NCBI GenBank assembly: GCA_018829445.1
Contig: JAHJTV010000052.1
Span: 1-58,892, forward strand
Direction of reading: 5' to 3'
From: a bacterium
GTDB lineage: Bacteria; SAR324; XYD2-FULL-50-16
Length of the DNA stretch: 58,892 bases
The notes below the pieces were generated by a model. It was not told the DNA's origin. It saw only the letters and a program-made list of their open reading frames with translations, and did not search any database. A program made the translations under genes and the position numbers. The stretch's first letter is position 1. Each line of letters opens with the position of its first letter. Positions 9,058 through 19,200 of this stretch are shown here, in pieces.

Positions 9058-10239
9058 TTAATCAATGTTCTCGATGATCATGGAAACAGCCTCAGCTCCA
9101 CCCAGGCAGAGGGAAGCCATTCCATATTGAACCTTGTGCGCTTTCATGGCGTATAGCAGGGTGGTCAATACTCTTGCTCCGGAACATCCAATGGGGTGAC
9201 CCAGAGCAATCGCTCCTCCATTGACGTTTACTTTTTCCGGGTCAATATTTAACTCCTTGATGATGGCTAATGAAGATGCGGCAAAGGCCTCATTGATTTC
9301 ATGCAGCCCGATATCATCCAGGGTAAGATTAGCTTTTTTCAATACTTTTGGAATCGATTTAATGGGGGCGACCAGAACATCGGGTAATTCGATTCCTGCG
9401 GCTCCCTGTGCAATTATTCTGGCAAGTGGTTTAACCCCAAGCTGATCCGCTTTCTCCCTGGACATCATCAGGACACAACTAGCTCCGTCGCTTATTTTTG
9501 AAGCGTTTCCTGCAGTTACCTTTCCATCTTTACTGAAAGCTGGTTTCAATTTTGCCAAACCTTCCATGGTTGCTTCCCGTGGACCTTCATCAGTATCAAA
9601 AACAAATGGCTCTCCTTTTCTCGGTTTAATCGTGATGGGTAAAATTTCATCTTTAAACCGTCCGGTTGCCTGTGATTGAAGTGACTTCACGTTGGATGCT
9701 ACGGCATATCGATCCATCTCTTCCCTGGAAACCGAGAATTTTTCCGCAATCAGGTCGGCGGTGTACCCCATGTGGTAATCATTGACCACATCCCAGAGTC
9801 CATCATGAACCATACCGTCGATTATTTTGTCATTTCCCATGCGATACCCGGTCCGGGCTTTTTCCAGGTAATAGGGGATGTTGGACATGCTTTCCATACC
9901 TCCGGCGGCAATCACATCGGCATCTCCACATTTGATAGCCTGGTCGGCAAGCATAGCTGCTTTTAAACCTGAACCACAAACCTTGTTCACCGTAATAGCC
10001 CCTCCTTCCATGGGCAGTCCCGACTTGATCATCGCCTGCCGTGCCGGATTCTGTCCTAAACCGAAAGGGACCACATTCCCAAAAATGACCTCGTCGACCT
10101 GTTCCTTTTCGATGCCTGCTCTTTTTACGGATTCCTCAATGACCATACCACCCAGTTCAGTTGCGGTAAAACCGGACAAACCACCTTGGAAATTAGCAAT
10201 TGCTGTTCTCACAGCACTGACGATTACAACCTCTTTCAT
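9058..10239 (-). CDS. Thiolase (acetyl-CoA C-acetyltransferase family)
   Basis: A 393-residue thiolase of standard biosynthetic length. Cys88 (NKVCGSGLKA), His348 (GHPIGCSGAR) and Cys378 (SLCLGGAEA) fall almost exactly where the Zoogloea enzyme has Cys89, His348 and Cys378; NEAFAASS is the Asn-containing loop. It interconverts acetyl-CoA and acetoacetyl-CoA and possibly longer 3-ketoacyl-CoA. An AGGCGG site precedes the ATG. It is a tandem paralogue of the neighbouring thiolase, apparently by duplication and divergence. The two may have separate substrate ranges. No dehydrogenase or hydratase gene is adjacent. Confidence 0.93.
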   Translation of the reverse strand: MKEVVIVSAVRTAIANFQGGLSGFTATELGGMVIEESVKRAGIEKEQVDEVIFGNVVPFGLGQNPARQAMIKSGLPMEGGAITVNKVCGSGLKAAMLADQAIKCGDADVIAAGGMESMSNIPYYLEKARTGYRMGNDKIIDGMVHDGLWDVVNDYHMGYTADLIAEKFSVSREEMDRYAVASNVKSLQSQATGRFKDEILPITIKPRKGEPFVFDTDEGPREATMEGLAKLKPAFSKDGKVTAGNASKISDGASCVLMMSREKADQLGVKPLARIIAQGAAGIELPDVLVAPIKSIPKVLKKANLTLDDIGLHEINEAFAASSLAIIKELNIDPEKVNVNGGAIALGHPIGCSGARVLTTLLYAMKAHKVQYGMASLCLGGAEAVSMIIENID

Positions 10240-10370
10240 ATTACCGCCTCATGTTTTTATTTTCTCAGTATAGGTTCAGATTTTTTTGGTCTGAAACATC
10301 CGTAATTCTTATCCGTACTAGATTACAATCTATAATTCCCAGCGATTTAAGTCAAATACAGGATAGCTCA

Positions 10371-10530
10371 GGGAGCGCCAAAAAGTTTCAGGTAATGTGG
10401 AAAAAAGTTTTTATCTATAGAGCGTGGGCAAGCCGTTGCTCACCCTACCCATTTGATGTGCGGATAGTGTGAGATGGACAACGCTTTGTCCATCAATTTT
10501 TGTTATCCAGAACTTTTTTGGTGCACCCGC
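10371..10530. repeat. MITE-like dispersed repeat, copy 1
   Basis: This ~160-bp segment matches 56905-57075 when reverse-complemented. Shared landmarks, in order on the reverse strand, are GGGTGCACCAAA, a GATGGACAA/TTGTCCATC hairpin, a GTAGGGTGAGCAA/TTGCCCACGC hairpin, and an end resembling the reverse complement of the start (TTACCTGAAACTTTTTGGCGC). Imperfect terminal inverted repeats, two internal hairpins and no coding capacity make it a non-autonomous, MITE-like element. It occupies most of the 389-bp gap between the thiolase and the small membrane protein. Confidence 0.75.
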
Positions 10531-10628
10531 AAGTTGGGCAACTTGTCAATGCCAATTAAACCCTTTAGACTTTGATGTAAATCTTGTTTGTATTAAAAAC
10601 GGTATCGGTGAATTGAGGAAGAAGAAAA

Positions 10629-10946
10629 ATGGAAATGAATCTGCTAAAAAATAATCTGCTTATAATTGTCGGATCAGGTCTGGCAATGTCACTGCTTGGA
10701 ATTATCCTGATTCTGGTAAAGGAACAGATAGCCGATTATGCCAGGTACTTGTTGACAATTCCGCCGATAGGGGTAGCTTCATATGTTTTTATCTTCAATC
10801 TTCTGAAAAAGCATAATGGTAGAGTTCCGGCTTTTACCCCGTTTTTTTTGCCGGAAGCATTGACGGCAAGCCTTCTGGCTGCTTTGTTTTTCTTTCTCTT
10901 TTCCATTTTTTTGGGGCTATTCATTGGTGTTTTTAATCGCTATTAG
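10629..10946 (+). CDS. Small integral membrane protein, unknown function
   Basis: A 105-residue hydrophobic protein with three predicted membrane helices (about residues 8-28, 40-58 and 75-100). The loop between the second and third contains KKHNGRVPAFTP. I do not recognise the family. A purine-rich GAGGAAGAAG stretch precedes the ATG, and codon use looks normal, which supports a real gene. An alternative start two codons later is possible. It stands alone between the MITE-like repeat and an imperfect hairpin at 10987-11026. Confidence 0.6.
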   Translation: MEMNLLKNNLLIIVGSGLAMSLLGIILILVKEQIADYARYLLTIPPIGVASYVFIFNLLKKHNGRVPAFTPFFLPEALTASLLAALFFFLFSIFLGLFIGVFNRY

Positions 10947-10986
10947 ACCATCCTATTGCAATGAGGAAAAAACAGTGTTTGCGAGA

Positions 10987-11026
10987 AAGTCCTCTTTGTC
11001 AGAATTCTTTCTGAAAGACAGGACTT
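10987..11026 (+). terminator. Imperfect hairpin downstream of small membrane protein gene
   Basis: AAGTCCT...TCAGA pairs with TCTGA...AGGACTT, with an internal loop of five mismatched bases and a 6-nt apical loop. It lies 40 bp after the stop codon. No T-run follows, so termination is only suggested. Confidence 0.3.
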
Positions 11027-11100
11027 GGCAGGGCAATTGCTTTTAAGCAGATAAAGAATCGAGCTTAAGAAATAAAACTATAAACCAGTCAAGAAACGGG

Positions 11101-11119
11101 TTGACAATTACCGGTAATT
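11101..11119 (+). promoter_or_regulatory. TTGACA box overlapped by a perfect 14-bp palindrome
   Basis: TTGACA at 11101-11106 is followed at once by the perfect palindrome AATTACCGGTAATT (11106-11119), 120 bp upstream of the ATG at 11241. The -10 is not clear. A palindrome inside the spacer of a promoter is typical of a repressor site. The regulator is unknown. Confidence 0.4.
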
Positions 11120-11240
11120 TGGAAAGTCTTAGGTATCCACTTGGAATAGAACGGCATTCTTTCCAATAGGTAACAAAGTCTTGGTCCATGGCCTTTCTCC
11201 ATTCAATACTTTTCATTAACCTTAAATCAACACACTGGAT

Positions 11241-11810
11241 ATGAAAGATTTAGTGATTCCAACAATCGAATGCAACGTTCCTCTGGATGAAAATGAACGA
11301 CCTAGCAAGCTTGTATTTGTCGGTAATAACCATACCTGTGGAGGTCATGAATACTGTGCAGGTCGAAGAATACTGGAGAATACCTGCAATGCATTACAGG
11401 ATAAAAAAGGTTACCGGGGCATGGACTCTCATTGCGTGATTACAATGATTAAGGTGCAAATGGATGCATTGAATAGCCTGCTGGGTGTAAAAAAAGGTTC
11501 CAGGGACAAACAACGCATCCGGGTTGAGGATGTAGCAGATATTTTGAGTGTAGTAAGGGAGGAAAACCAGATGTGCCTCAGTGGTGGAGAACCTCCTTTA
11601 AACGGACGGGAGGCATTTAACCTGATTACTGATCTGATTCTGGAAAAATCCTTTGTTAATAAACAGCTCAGCAATCATTTTTTTGGAATGATGGCCGATG
11701 CCCCTGAGGCAAAATCGTTCAAGAATCTGGATCCCAAGATCATCGGAAAGATCAAATCAACTATGAGTAACTCAGCCAGGTTAATTTTCACGGATGAATC
11801 TTCAGATTAG
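11241..11810 (+). CDS. Uncharacterised Cys/His-containing protein
   Basis: A 189-residue soluble protein that I do not recognise. The N-terminal third is rich in possible metal ligands: HTCGGHEYCAGRR (residues ~31-43), then a Cys near 49 and SHC near 63-65. This could be a zinc or Fe-S site, but that is inference from spacing. The middle contains MCLSGGEPPLNGREAF and the rest is helical. The stop lies 12 bp from the convergent end of the adenylate-cyclase-like gene, so the two are neighbours but not co-transcribed. The upstream palindrome/TTGACA suggests its own regulated promoter. Confidence 0.65.
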   Translation: MKDLVIPTIECNVPLDENERPSKLVFVGNNHTCGGHEYCAGRRILENTCNALQDKKGYRGMDSHCVITMIKVQMDALNSLLGVKKGSRDKQRIRVEDVADILSVVREENQMCLSGGEPPLNGREAFNLITDLILEKSFVNKQLSNHFFGMMADAPEAKSFKNLDPKIIGKIKSTMSNSARLIFTDESSD

Positions 11811-11822
11811 GGAATCAGATTG

Positions 11823-14612
11823 TTATGCCGCGTGTTGTCCATGAACGCTCATAATCACTTCTTTGAACTTGGTAGAGAGGTCTTGTTCCTTGGCTACTTC
11901 ATTGGTAGCTGCGTGTGTTGTTTCGACGCAGTTGGAATTAACCCAGGCATAGAAATTCACTTTATTCAAATCAATTTTTTTCGCCCTGAAAAATTGCCCC
12001 AGTATTTTATGAATAGTCATTGATTTCAACAGTTTTTGGAGAGAAACCATATACTGTTCCGCTTTCTTTTCAAAACCTGGCATGTCAAAGGTGTCCACAT
12101 AGATTGTATCCAGACTGTCCCTGTACATAATTGATAAGCGACCATATTTCAGCAGATTCAAAAAGATCATAACACTGATAATCTCTCGTTTCTTGGTGAT
12201 ACAATCCAGGTACCCCACCTTGACGGGGGCGTTGAATTTTATGATATTCTCCATGATCCGTTCGATCTGGTCAGGGCGGACAAATGCTAGATGGTTGTCA
12301 TATTTGGAACCAATGTCAGTGTATTTACGGTTATACTCAACCGCAGTTTTTGTTTCTTTTAGAGTTCCGGTAGAGAAGATTCCGTAATAACCGTTAATAA
12401 CGCAATAGGTTAATCCGTGTAAAAACTGGGTGCCCTTAATTAGCGTGACTTCATCGGGCAGCAGGTTCAAAATGGAGGATTCAAATCGTTTTCCCACTTG
12501 TGATTCCTTTTGCAGTGACTTGAAGAACCAGCCACTCTCCTTTTTATATCCGATCTGCACTCGACCGCGTGGGGTCTGTAAATGGTTCAAAATTGAACGG
12601 GAAACAACATTGTTTTGGGGATTAAAATTCTTGGTGTAAAAATGATGCCAGACCTGGAATTCGCGGGTGCTCTTTTCATCAACGTGAAATTTGGATGATT
12701 TTTGGTGAACTCGTTCCACACACCCCTGGAAAATTTTACGAAGATCACCTTCAAAAACATTGACCGTTTCGACATCACCAATGAAGGTTGCATGCAGTTT
12801 TGTTCTGCGCTCACTGTTCTCGGGAAACACGAGTTCGAGGAATTTTATAAGCACTTGCTCCCGATGTTTCTCAAATTTCCTTTGGTCTCCCGGTTTGGTC
12901 AATACATCGGATAAACGAATATGTAATGCAAACGCCAGATCAATATTGGCGGAAATCTCAATCAATTCCGATCTCTGAATACCGGCGACCAGTCCGGGAA
13001 CACCATAGGCTATCTTGAGAGCCTTATATCTCAACCACCAGGGATCGTAGGACAGCTGAGGATACTCTTTTTCAAGTTGAACAACACTTTGGGGGGAGAA
13101 TATATTTCTGCTGGTAAGAATTTCATCAATATTGTCGGCGGAAAAGGCTAGTTCATCCAGCATGTGGGGGTCTTTGATCAACTGGATGATGGTCTTGTTG
13201 ATCCGTTTTTCCAGCAAGGTTTCATAGCGCAGCAAGTTGAGAGTGGCTTTAGGCAGGTTTCCATAGGATGCCTTGAAAGCTTCCCAGTATACCGCTGAAT
13301 AGTGTTCTGCAACGTAGGTCAAACTGAGATCAGGGGTCGGACCCTGGTTGATAATACGATTAGAAAGATTGCTGAATATGTCGACGACGCCGAAACGAAG
13401 GTATTCGATTAATTTATCAAAGTTTTCACTTGAATTATTGATGTCCGGCGGAAAAAGAAAATGGCTGGGAATATTGGGTGAAAAATAGATGCCGGGCATC
13501 AGGGTTTCATAGTTCAGAATCAGTTCGTACGCTCCGCCTGAAGATTCCTTGGATTCGATTGTTGATCCGAAATATCCCTTTCTGAATTCGTGCAGCGAAA
13601 AGGGAAAAAGATAAATCTCCTCATCTGGGAACTTTTTTTGAACGTACTCCTGAATGATCTGGATACGGTTTTTCAGTAATCCTTCTTTTTCCCTGATATC
13701 CTTGGATAAAGCTGATTTTGCATTTTGCTTCATCAAGTTGATAGTATCCCGGATCAGTTCTGAGCGGAGTTTTTTATTCTGGTTGTCTTTTATCTCTTTT
13801 ACAATGTTACTGTTCTTGTCGAAAAAGTGTTTGAACAGGATGGGGTATTTACTGGCAATTCCTTTCTTAAAGAAGGCTTTAACTTTTAGTTTGACGGCAT
13901 CGTCTGCTTTTGAGGGATCGATCTGCTTTTTTTGATAATAACGCGAGATTAAACCTTGTAATTCCTTATTAAGAGCAGCTTTAAGCGTATCATCGGACCA
14001 GCGATTGACATCGAACAAAAAGGGTTCCAGATCATACTGTACTTCAAGATCAAGGTCCGAAGCGATATTTTTATGTCCAATGGTTCCAATTGAGCCAATA
14101 CTGTAAATGCCATCTATCGGCAAATGTTTGCCATTCATCTTTGGAATTGCCTTGCGTTCGTATTCCTTAAAAATGTATGCCTCAAATTCACCACGAAAAA
14201 CCGGAGATAGATTTTCAATGCTCCGAACACCGTAGGGAGCATCCTCTACATACAGATTGGCTACAGCTTCCGCATCGTTGATAACCGAGTTTCCCACTGT
14301 CCGTTTGATGTGATACTTGTGTCCCTCCAGCCATTTTTCGTTAGTGTTGAGGAGGTAGATTATTTCAAAAAGAGCTAGGCTCATGCCTTTGTCAAAGGAT
14401 TCGAATGCCAGCTTGATGCGTGATTCGTTATAGTTGTAGAAAAATTCGGCACCTTTCTCTGCCCTCTCAACCAAACGTTCTGTCAGTTCCTTTTTTAGAT
14501 AAACCCCCTCCCTGAAAAAATCGCAAATTGGTGAATCTGAAACGACTGGCGCTAGTTGTCCTGGTTTTTTTCGAGATTTGTCTTTACCCGAAAAAAAACT
14601 CTTTAAAACCAT
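11823..14612 (-). CDS. Class I adenylate cyclase-like protein
   Basis: A 929-residue protein. The catalytic signature of class I (enterobacterial CyaA-type) adenylate cyclases is visible as IYSIGSIGTIGH followed by SDLDLEV (residues 169-191): the GS motif and D-x-D of the nucleotidyltransferase fold. A second family block, GSTIESKESSGGAYELILNYETLMPG (~residues 350-375), corresponds to the DSSGSAQHLLLDEFYR region of CyaA. It should make cAMP from ATP in the cytoplasm, but the enterobacterial C-terminal glucose-regulatory half is poorly recognisable. GAAGAGG precedes the ATG. No CRP-type regulator is in the window. It is slightly longer than E. coli CyaA. Confidence 0.78.
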   Translation of the reverse strand: MVLKSFFSGKDKSRKKPGQLAPVVSDSPICDFFREGVYLKKELTERLVERAEKGAEFFYNYNESRIKLAFESFDKGMSLALFEIIYLLNTNEKWLEGHKYHIKRTVGNSVINDAEAVANLYVEDAPYGVRSIENLSPVFRGEFEAYIFKEYERKAIPKMNGKHLPIDGIYSIGSIGTIGHKNIASDLDLEVQYDLEPFLFDVNRWSDDTLKAALNKELQGLISRYYQKKQIDPSKADDAVKLKVKAFFKKGIASKYPILFKHFFDKNSNIVKEIKDNQNKKLRSELIRDTINLMKQNAKSALSKDIREKEGLLKNRIQIIQEYVQKKFPDEEIYLFPFSLHEFRKGYFGSTIESKESSGGAYELILNYETLMPGIYFSPNIPSHFLFPPDINNSSENFDKLIEYLRFGVVDIFSNLSNRIINQGPTPDLSLTYVAEHYSAVYWEAFKASYGNLPKATLNLLRYETLLEKRINKTIIQLIKDPHMLDELAFSADNIDEILTSRNIFSPQSVVQLEKEYPQLSYDPWWLRYKALKIAYGVPGLVAGIQRSELIEISANIDLAFALHIRLSDVLTKPGDQRKFEKHREQVLIKFLELVFPENSERRTKLHATFIGDVETVNVFEGDLRKIFQGCVERVHQKSSKFHVDEKSTREFQVWHHFYTKNFNPQNNVVSRSILNHLQTPRGRVQIGYKKESGWFFKSLQKESQVGKRFESSILNLLPDEVTLIKGTQFLHGLTYCVINGYYGIFSTGTLKETKTAVEYNRKYTDIGSKYDNHLAFVRPDQIERIMENIIKFNAPVKVGYLDCITKKREIISVMIFLNLLKYGRLSIMYRDSLDTIYVDTFDMPGFEKKAEQYMVSLQKLLKSMTIHKILGQFFRAKKIDLNKVNFYAWVNSNCVETTHAATNEVAKEQDLSTKFKEVIMSVHGQHAA

Positions 14613-15278
14613 GAGAACCTCTTCGCTTGGTTGTTAAATTTCTCCAATTCATTGCAAAAAAAATAGACTTAATGAACATTATATACTGCTTTGGAGAGCT
14701 ATTTGTCATTCCCTTTTTTAGTCCGGATTTTATTTTTTTCTCAATCATGGTTCATGAATTGTTACATTAAACGACGGTGAGTGATATGTGCCACCATTCT
14801 GATACCTTGTAATAAATACAATTTTTAACTTCGACTGCTATTATCATCTCAAAATTTATCTCTTTTCAAAAGACAAAACCCCAGGTTTATTTTGAAACGA
14901 ATCAGGATAATGAGGGTCTTAAGAATCAATCTATCTTCAAAATCATGGATTAATAATACCAGTTGTTGCACTATCATCGCAGATTTAATAGGAAATTTCA
15001 ATTTTGATGACGATAGATTAGTCTGGATTAACTGTATGTTTTTTTAAGATTTTTTTAAATATTTGAAAAAATTTTGTTTAGAATCTTGTTTTGATTTGTT
15101 TCAGAATCAGGTAGAAACAGGATAAAAAACAGATTAGTTACTACGGATTTAAATTGGTAAAAAACGATAAAACAGACTATCACACTATTTTGAACACGGG
15201 AGTGACAGAATAATAGGATAATCCATACTTGATCCGACAACGGTTTAAGTTATTGCAGACGAATTTTGGGGAGAACAG
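14613..15278. other. AT-rich intergenic region with no recognised gene
   Basis: A 666-bp divergent spacer between the cyclase-like gene and the MBL-fold gene. It is AT-rich, with several runs of T and A, and probably holds the promoters of both genes. A 61-codon frame on the minus strand at 15055-15240 has no ribosome-binding site or recognisable content and is not called. I see no RNA gene or hairpin of note. Confidence 0.5.
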
Positions 15279-16190
15279 ATGACTTGTTGCAGCATAGATC
15301 CAAACTTAAATCTGATCGATCTCGATCAGGATATGACAGGATTCAGGAAATTCATAAGCGCCTGGCTATACGCCGACGGTGAACTCACATTTGTGGTTGA
15401 TCCCGGACCCAGCCATTCGATTGAGTTCCTGATCAAAACTCTTAAAGACCTGAATATTAAGAAGATCGACTATATTCTGCTCACTCATATTCATATTGAT
15501 CATGCAGGGGGTGCCGGACGCTTGCTCGAAGCGTTTCCCATGGCAGAGGTGATTTGTCATGAAAAGGGGATACCGCACATGGTTAGCCCACAGAAGTTGT
15601 GGCAGGGAAGTCTTAAGGTTCTGGGAAAGATCGCAGAAGGATATGGAGAGATTATTCCGGTTCCTCAGGAAAAGATCAGATTTGCGGACAAGATTGACAC
15701 GCCTTCGGGAATTATACAGGTTGTTGAAACCCCCGGACACGCGATTCATCATTTCAGCTACCTGTTTAAGGATTACCTGTTTGCAGGTGAGGTGGCCGGG
15801 GTTATTCATAAGACAGAAAACAATCTATATGCCCGACCGGCTACGCCACCGGTTTTTAAACAGGACATTTCACTCTCTTCCCTGGAAACAGTGGCGACTT
15901 TGGATTTTGAGGGATTGTGTTGTGGACATTATGGATATCACGAAAACCCCAAATCCATTTTGCTATCGGCTTGCGAGCAATTGCGGCTTTGGGTAGATGT
16001 AGTCAAAGACGAGTTAAAACAAGGTGAGGATGGTAGTATTCAAAGAATAATAGACTCACTGTTGAAGAAAGATGAATTATTTAGGGGAGTTATAAACCTG
16101 GATGATGACATCAGGCAACGGGAAGATTATTTTATCAAAAACAGCATTAAGGGAATGATTCAGTTTGTAAAAGAACAAACAGCCTCTTAG
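15279..16190 (+). CDS. MBL-fold metallo-hydrolase
   Basis: A 303-residue metallo-β-lactamase-fold protein. The metal-binding motif is LLTHIHIDHAGG (T-H-x-H-x-D-H), the third His is in VVETPGHAIHHFSY, the metal-bridging Asp is expected near YLFAGE (here Glu replaces Asp, worth noting), and the last His is in CCGHYGYHENP. Members hydrolyse thioesters, lactones or phosphoesters; the extended helical C-terminus resembles glyoxalase-II/lactonase-like proteins but the substrate cannot be assigned. GGGGAGAA precedes the ATG. It is 85 bp upstream of the giant kinase gene on the same strand and may be co-transcribed with it. Confidence 0.85.
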   Translation: MTCCSIDPNLNLIDLDQDMTGFRKFISAWLYADGELTFVVDPGPSHSIEFLIKTLKDLNIKKIDYILLTHIHIDHAGGAGRLLEAFPMAEVICHEKGIPHMVSPQKLWQGSLKVLGKIAEGYGEIIPVPQEKIRFADKIDTPSGIIQVVETPGHAIHHFSYLFKDYLFAGEVAGVIHKTENNLYARPATPPVFKQDISLSSLETVATLDFEGLCCGHYGYHENPKSILLSACEQLRLWVDVVKDELKQGEDGSIQRIIDSLLKKDELFRGVINLDDDIRQREDYFIKNSIKGMIQFVKEQTAS

Positions 16191-16275
16191 GGATTAATAC
16201 CTAAGAAAGAAGGAATACTCTTAACTACCGGTGTATCATTATGCTCGAAACCTGTTGTATTTTCCGGATATTCAA

Positions 16276-19200
16276 ATGGATCAATTAAATGACTATCTTA
16301 TCTTTGAGAAAATCTACGAAGGCCCGCGTTCGACTATTTTCAAAGGAAAACGAATTAGAGATCAAATCCCGGTTATTATTAAATCGCTTTCTTGTGAAAG
16401 CCCTGAAGAGGAAGAGTTAAATAATCATCTCCAGGATTTTGGTATCGGAAAGAGTATTCAGCATGAAAATGTAATTACCTACCTTGAACTGATTCCTTTC
16501 AAAGACGGATATGCAATCATTGAGGAGGATTTTAATGCTCAAAGCCTGAAGCAATATGCTGAGAATAATCCCCTTCCCTTAAGCGGATTCCTCAATATCA
16601 TTTGTCAGGTTGTCAAAGCGCTTGAGGCCATTCACCTTGAAAATGTCGTTCATAAGGACGTTAAACCCAGTAACATCCTGATCAATCCCATGACCGGTCT
16701 GGTAAAGGTCATTGATTTCAGCATCTCTTCAAAGATCAACCGGGAGGTTGATTATGGCATTAGCCCTGAAGATTTGAGAGGGACGTTGCCATACGTATCA
16801 CCTGAACAAACCGGCCGTGTGAATCGCCCGGTGGATTTTAGATCAGACTTCTATTCACTCGGCATTACCTGTTATTTCTTGCTAACAGGAGAGTTGCCGT
16901 TCAAGTATGACGACCCTTCCAAGATAATTCATGCGCATATAGCCCGATACCCTGTCGTTCCATCGATCATCAATCCGAAAATCCCGAAGCCGGTTTCCGG
17001 TATGGTTATGAAGTTGATCTCCAAAGATGCTGAAGATCGCTATCAAAGTTGGAAAGGCCTGCTGAGTGATCTGGAAAAATGTAAGTATCAGCTGGCAAAG
17101 AATGGAGCCATAGCGGATTTTGAGCTTGGAATGGCGGATTTTTCAGATAATATTCTGCTTTCACAAAAGCTTTATGGGCGCGATTCTCAATTGACGGAAA
17201 TTCTGCAGGCGTTTGACAGAATTGATCACACCACCAAGGAGGTGTTTCTATTAACCGGTGAACAAGGCCTTGGAAAATCTTTCCTGCTAAAACAGATTAG
17301 AAATTCAATCTCCTTTAAACAAGCCAATGTTATCAAGGGAGAATACGAAAAATCCAAATCGCATATCCCCTATTCTGGTATTATTGCGGCTTTTGGACAG
17401 GCAGTAAGGGGTATTCTGACCGGTTCGGACAAAACAGTGTCATTCTGGAGGAAAAAACTAAAAGTTTCACTTGGGATAAACGCACAAATCATCGCAGAGG
17501 TTATTCCAGGAGTAACTGCCATATTGGGGGAAAAATTAACCGTGCCTGATTTAGCCCCGATGGAAACACAAAACAGGTTTCTGATTACTTTTCTGGAGTT
17601 TGTTAAGTTATTCTGCAGAGACTCAAACCCCCTGGTACTTTTTCTGGATAATCTGCATGTGGCGGATGAAGCTTCCATCTACTTGCTGGAAAAGATATTG
17701 GTTGATCCTGACATCCAAAACCTTTTGTTCATTGGAGCTTTTGAGGGCATGGATTTTAAGGAAGATTTTGTTGCCAGCCGGTTACTCGGGAAGCTGCAAA
17801 AAGAGAAAATTCGGTTTAAAAAGAGTGTTCTCTCTCCGGTTACCGTTGAACAGATTGCCATGATGATCGACGATTCCATGCATTGCGGAACGCAGAAGTC
17901 CAATGAACTTGCCCAGCTTGTTTTTCTGAAAACAGGAGGGAATTTTTTCTTTGTTAAACAATTCATAACAAAACTCTACAAAGATCAGCAGCTTCATTTG
18001 ACCCGTACAGAAGATGGGAAAGGAGTCTGGCAATTTGATACCGATCGGATCAAAAAACAGAAAATGACGGATAACATGGTCAATATTTTATTGGAAAAGT
18101 GGGAACACTTGCCAGAATCGACCACTTCAATCTTGAAAACAGCCTCGTGTATCGGAAGCGAATTCGAACTGAATCTGTTGGCTTTAACCCTTCAAACGGA
18201 TCAATCCCAGTTATTAGATGGCTTGTTTCCCGCCATTGAGGAGCAAATCATAACAGTAGTTGAAACAGTGAAACAACCGACCGGGGTACAATCCGACCCC
18301 GTCTGTAGATTTGTTCACCCACGTTTGCTACAAACAGCTTCTGCCTCCCTTGAAGATAAAGAGAGACAGGAAATTCACCATAAGATTGGACGTTGCCTTC
18401 TAAACCAGAATAATCTTTCCCCCAATGCTCATGATATATACCAAATTGCCCATCACTTAAATCTCGGAGTTCAATATTTGGATTCACCTGAAGAAAAGGT
18501 CGAGTTGGCCAAAATTAATCTTCAATCCGGGAAAAAAGCAAAACAATCCTCTGCCTATGAGCAGGCCACGGCATACCTGCAAAACGCGGTAGATATGTTG
18601 AATGAAGTGACATGGATTAATGAGCATAATTTGTGTTATTCCATAAACTTTGAACTGGCAGAGACACTGTATCTTCGCTCTGACTTTGAAAGGATGGAGG
18701 TCGTATTAATTCGGTTGTATGAGAATGCCAATTCCCTAAAAGACAAAACGATGGTCGATGGTTTGAGAATGGAAGCCTATATCGCCCGTAATATGATGAC
18801 GGAAGCTTCCAAACTGGGTCGGACGGTGCTAAAGAGCCTGGGCTTTTCTATTCCAAGAAAACCCGGCAAAGTTCGCCTTATTCTGGAAATCGTTAGAACC
18901 AGATTGGCTCTGCTTGGCAAAAAATCGGAAGACCTATTAAACATGCCGGAGATCAAGGACGAGAGGACTCTATTAACCCTGCAGATAATCAGGCAGCAAC
19001 TGATGGCTGTTTTTGTTCTAAACCCGTTTCAGTTTGTTGTTATTATATTAAAGGTATCCCGCTTATTTGCCAAACGAGGGATCTCAGCAGAGTTTATTCC
19101 CTTTACTTATTATGGGTTTATTTTGTGTGGTATCCTTCACAAGTACGAAGAAGGATATCGCTATGGCTCTCTGGGTTTGGAGATGTTGAAGCGTTATCCC

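Noticed and set aside
15055..15240. 61-codon minus-strand frame in the 14613-15278 spacer
   Set aside because: No ribosome-binding site, no recognisable content, AT-rich low-complexity sequence; likely chance.
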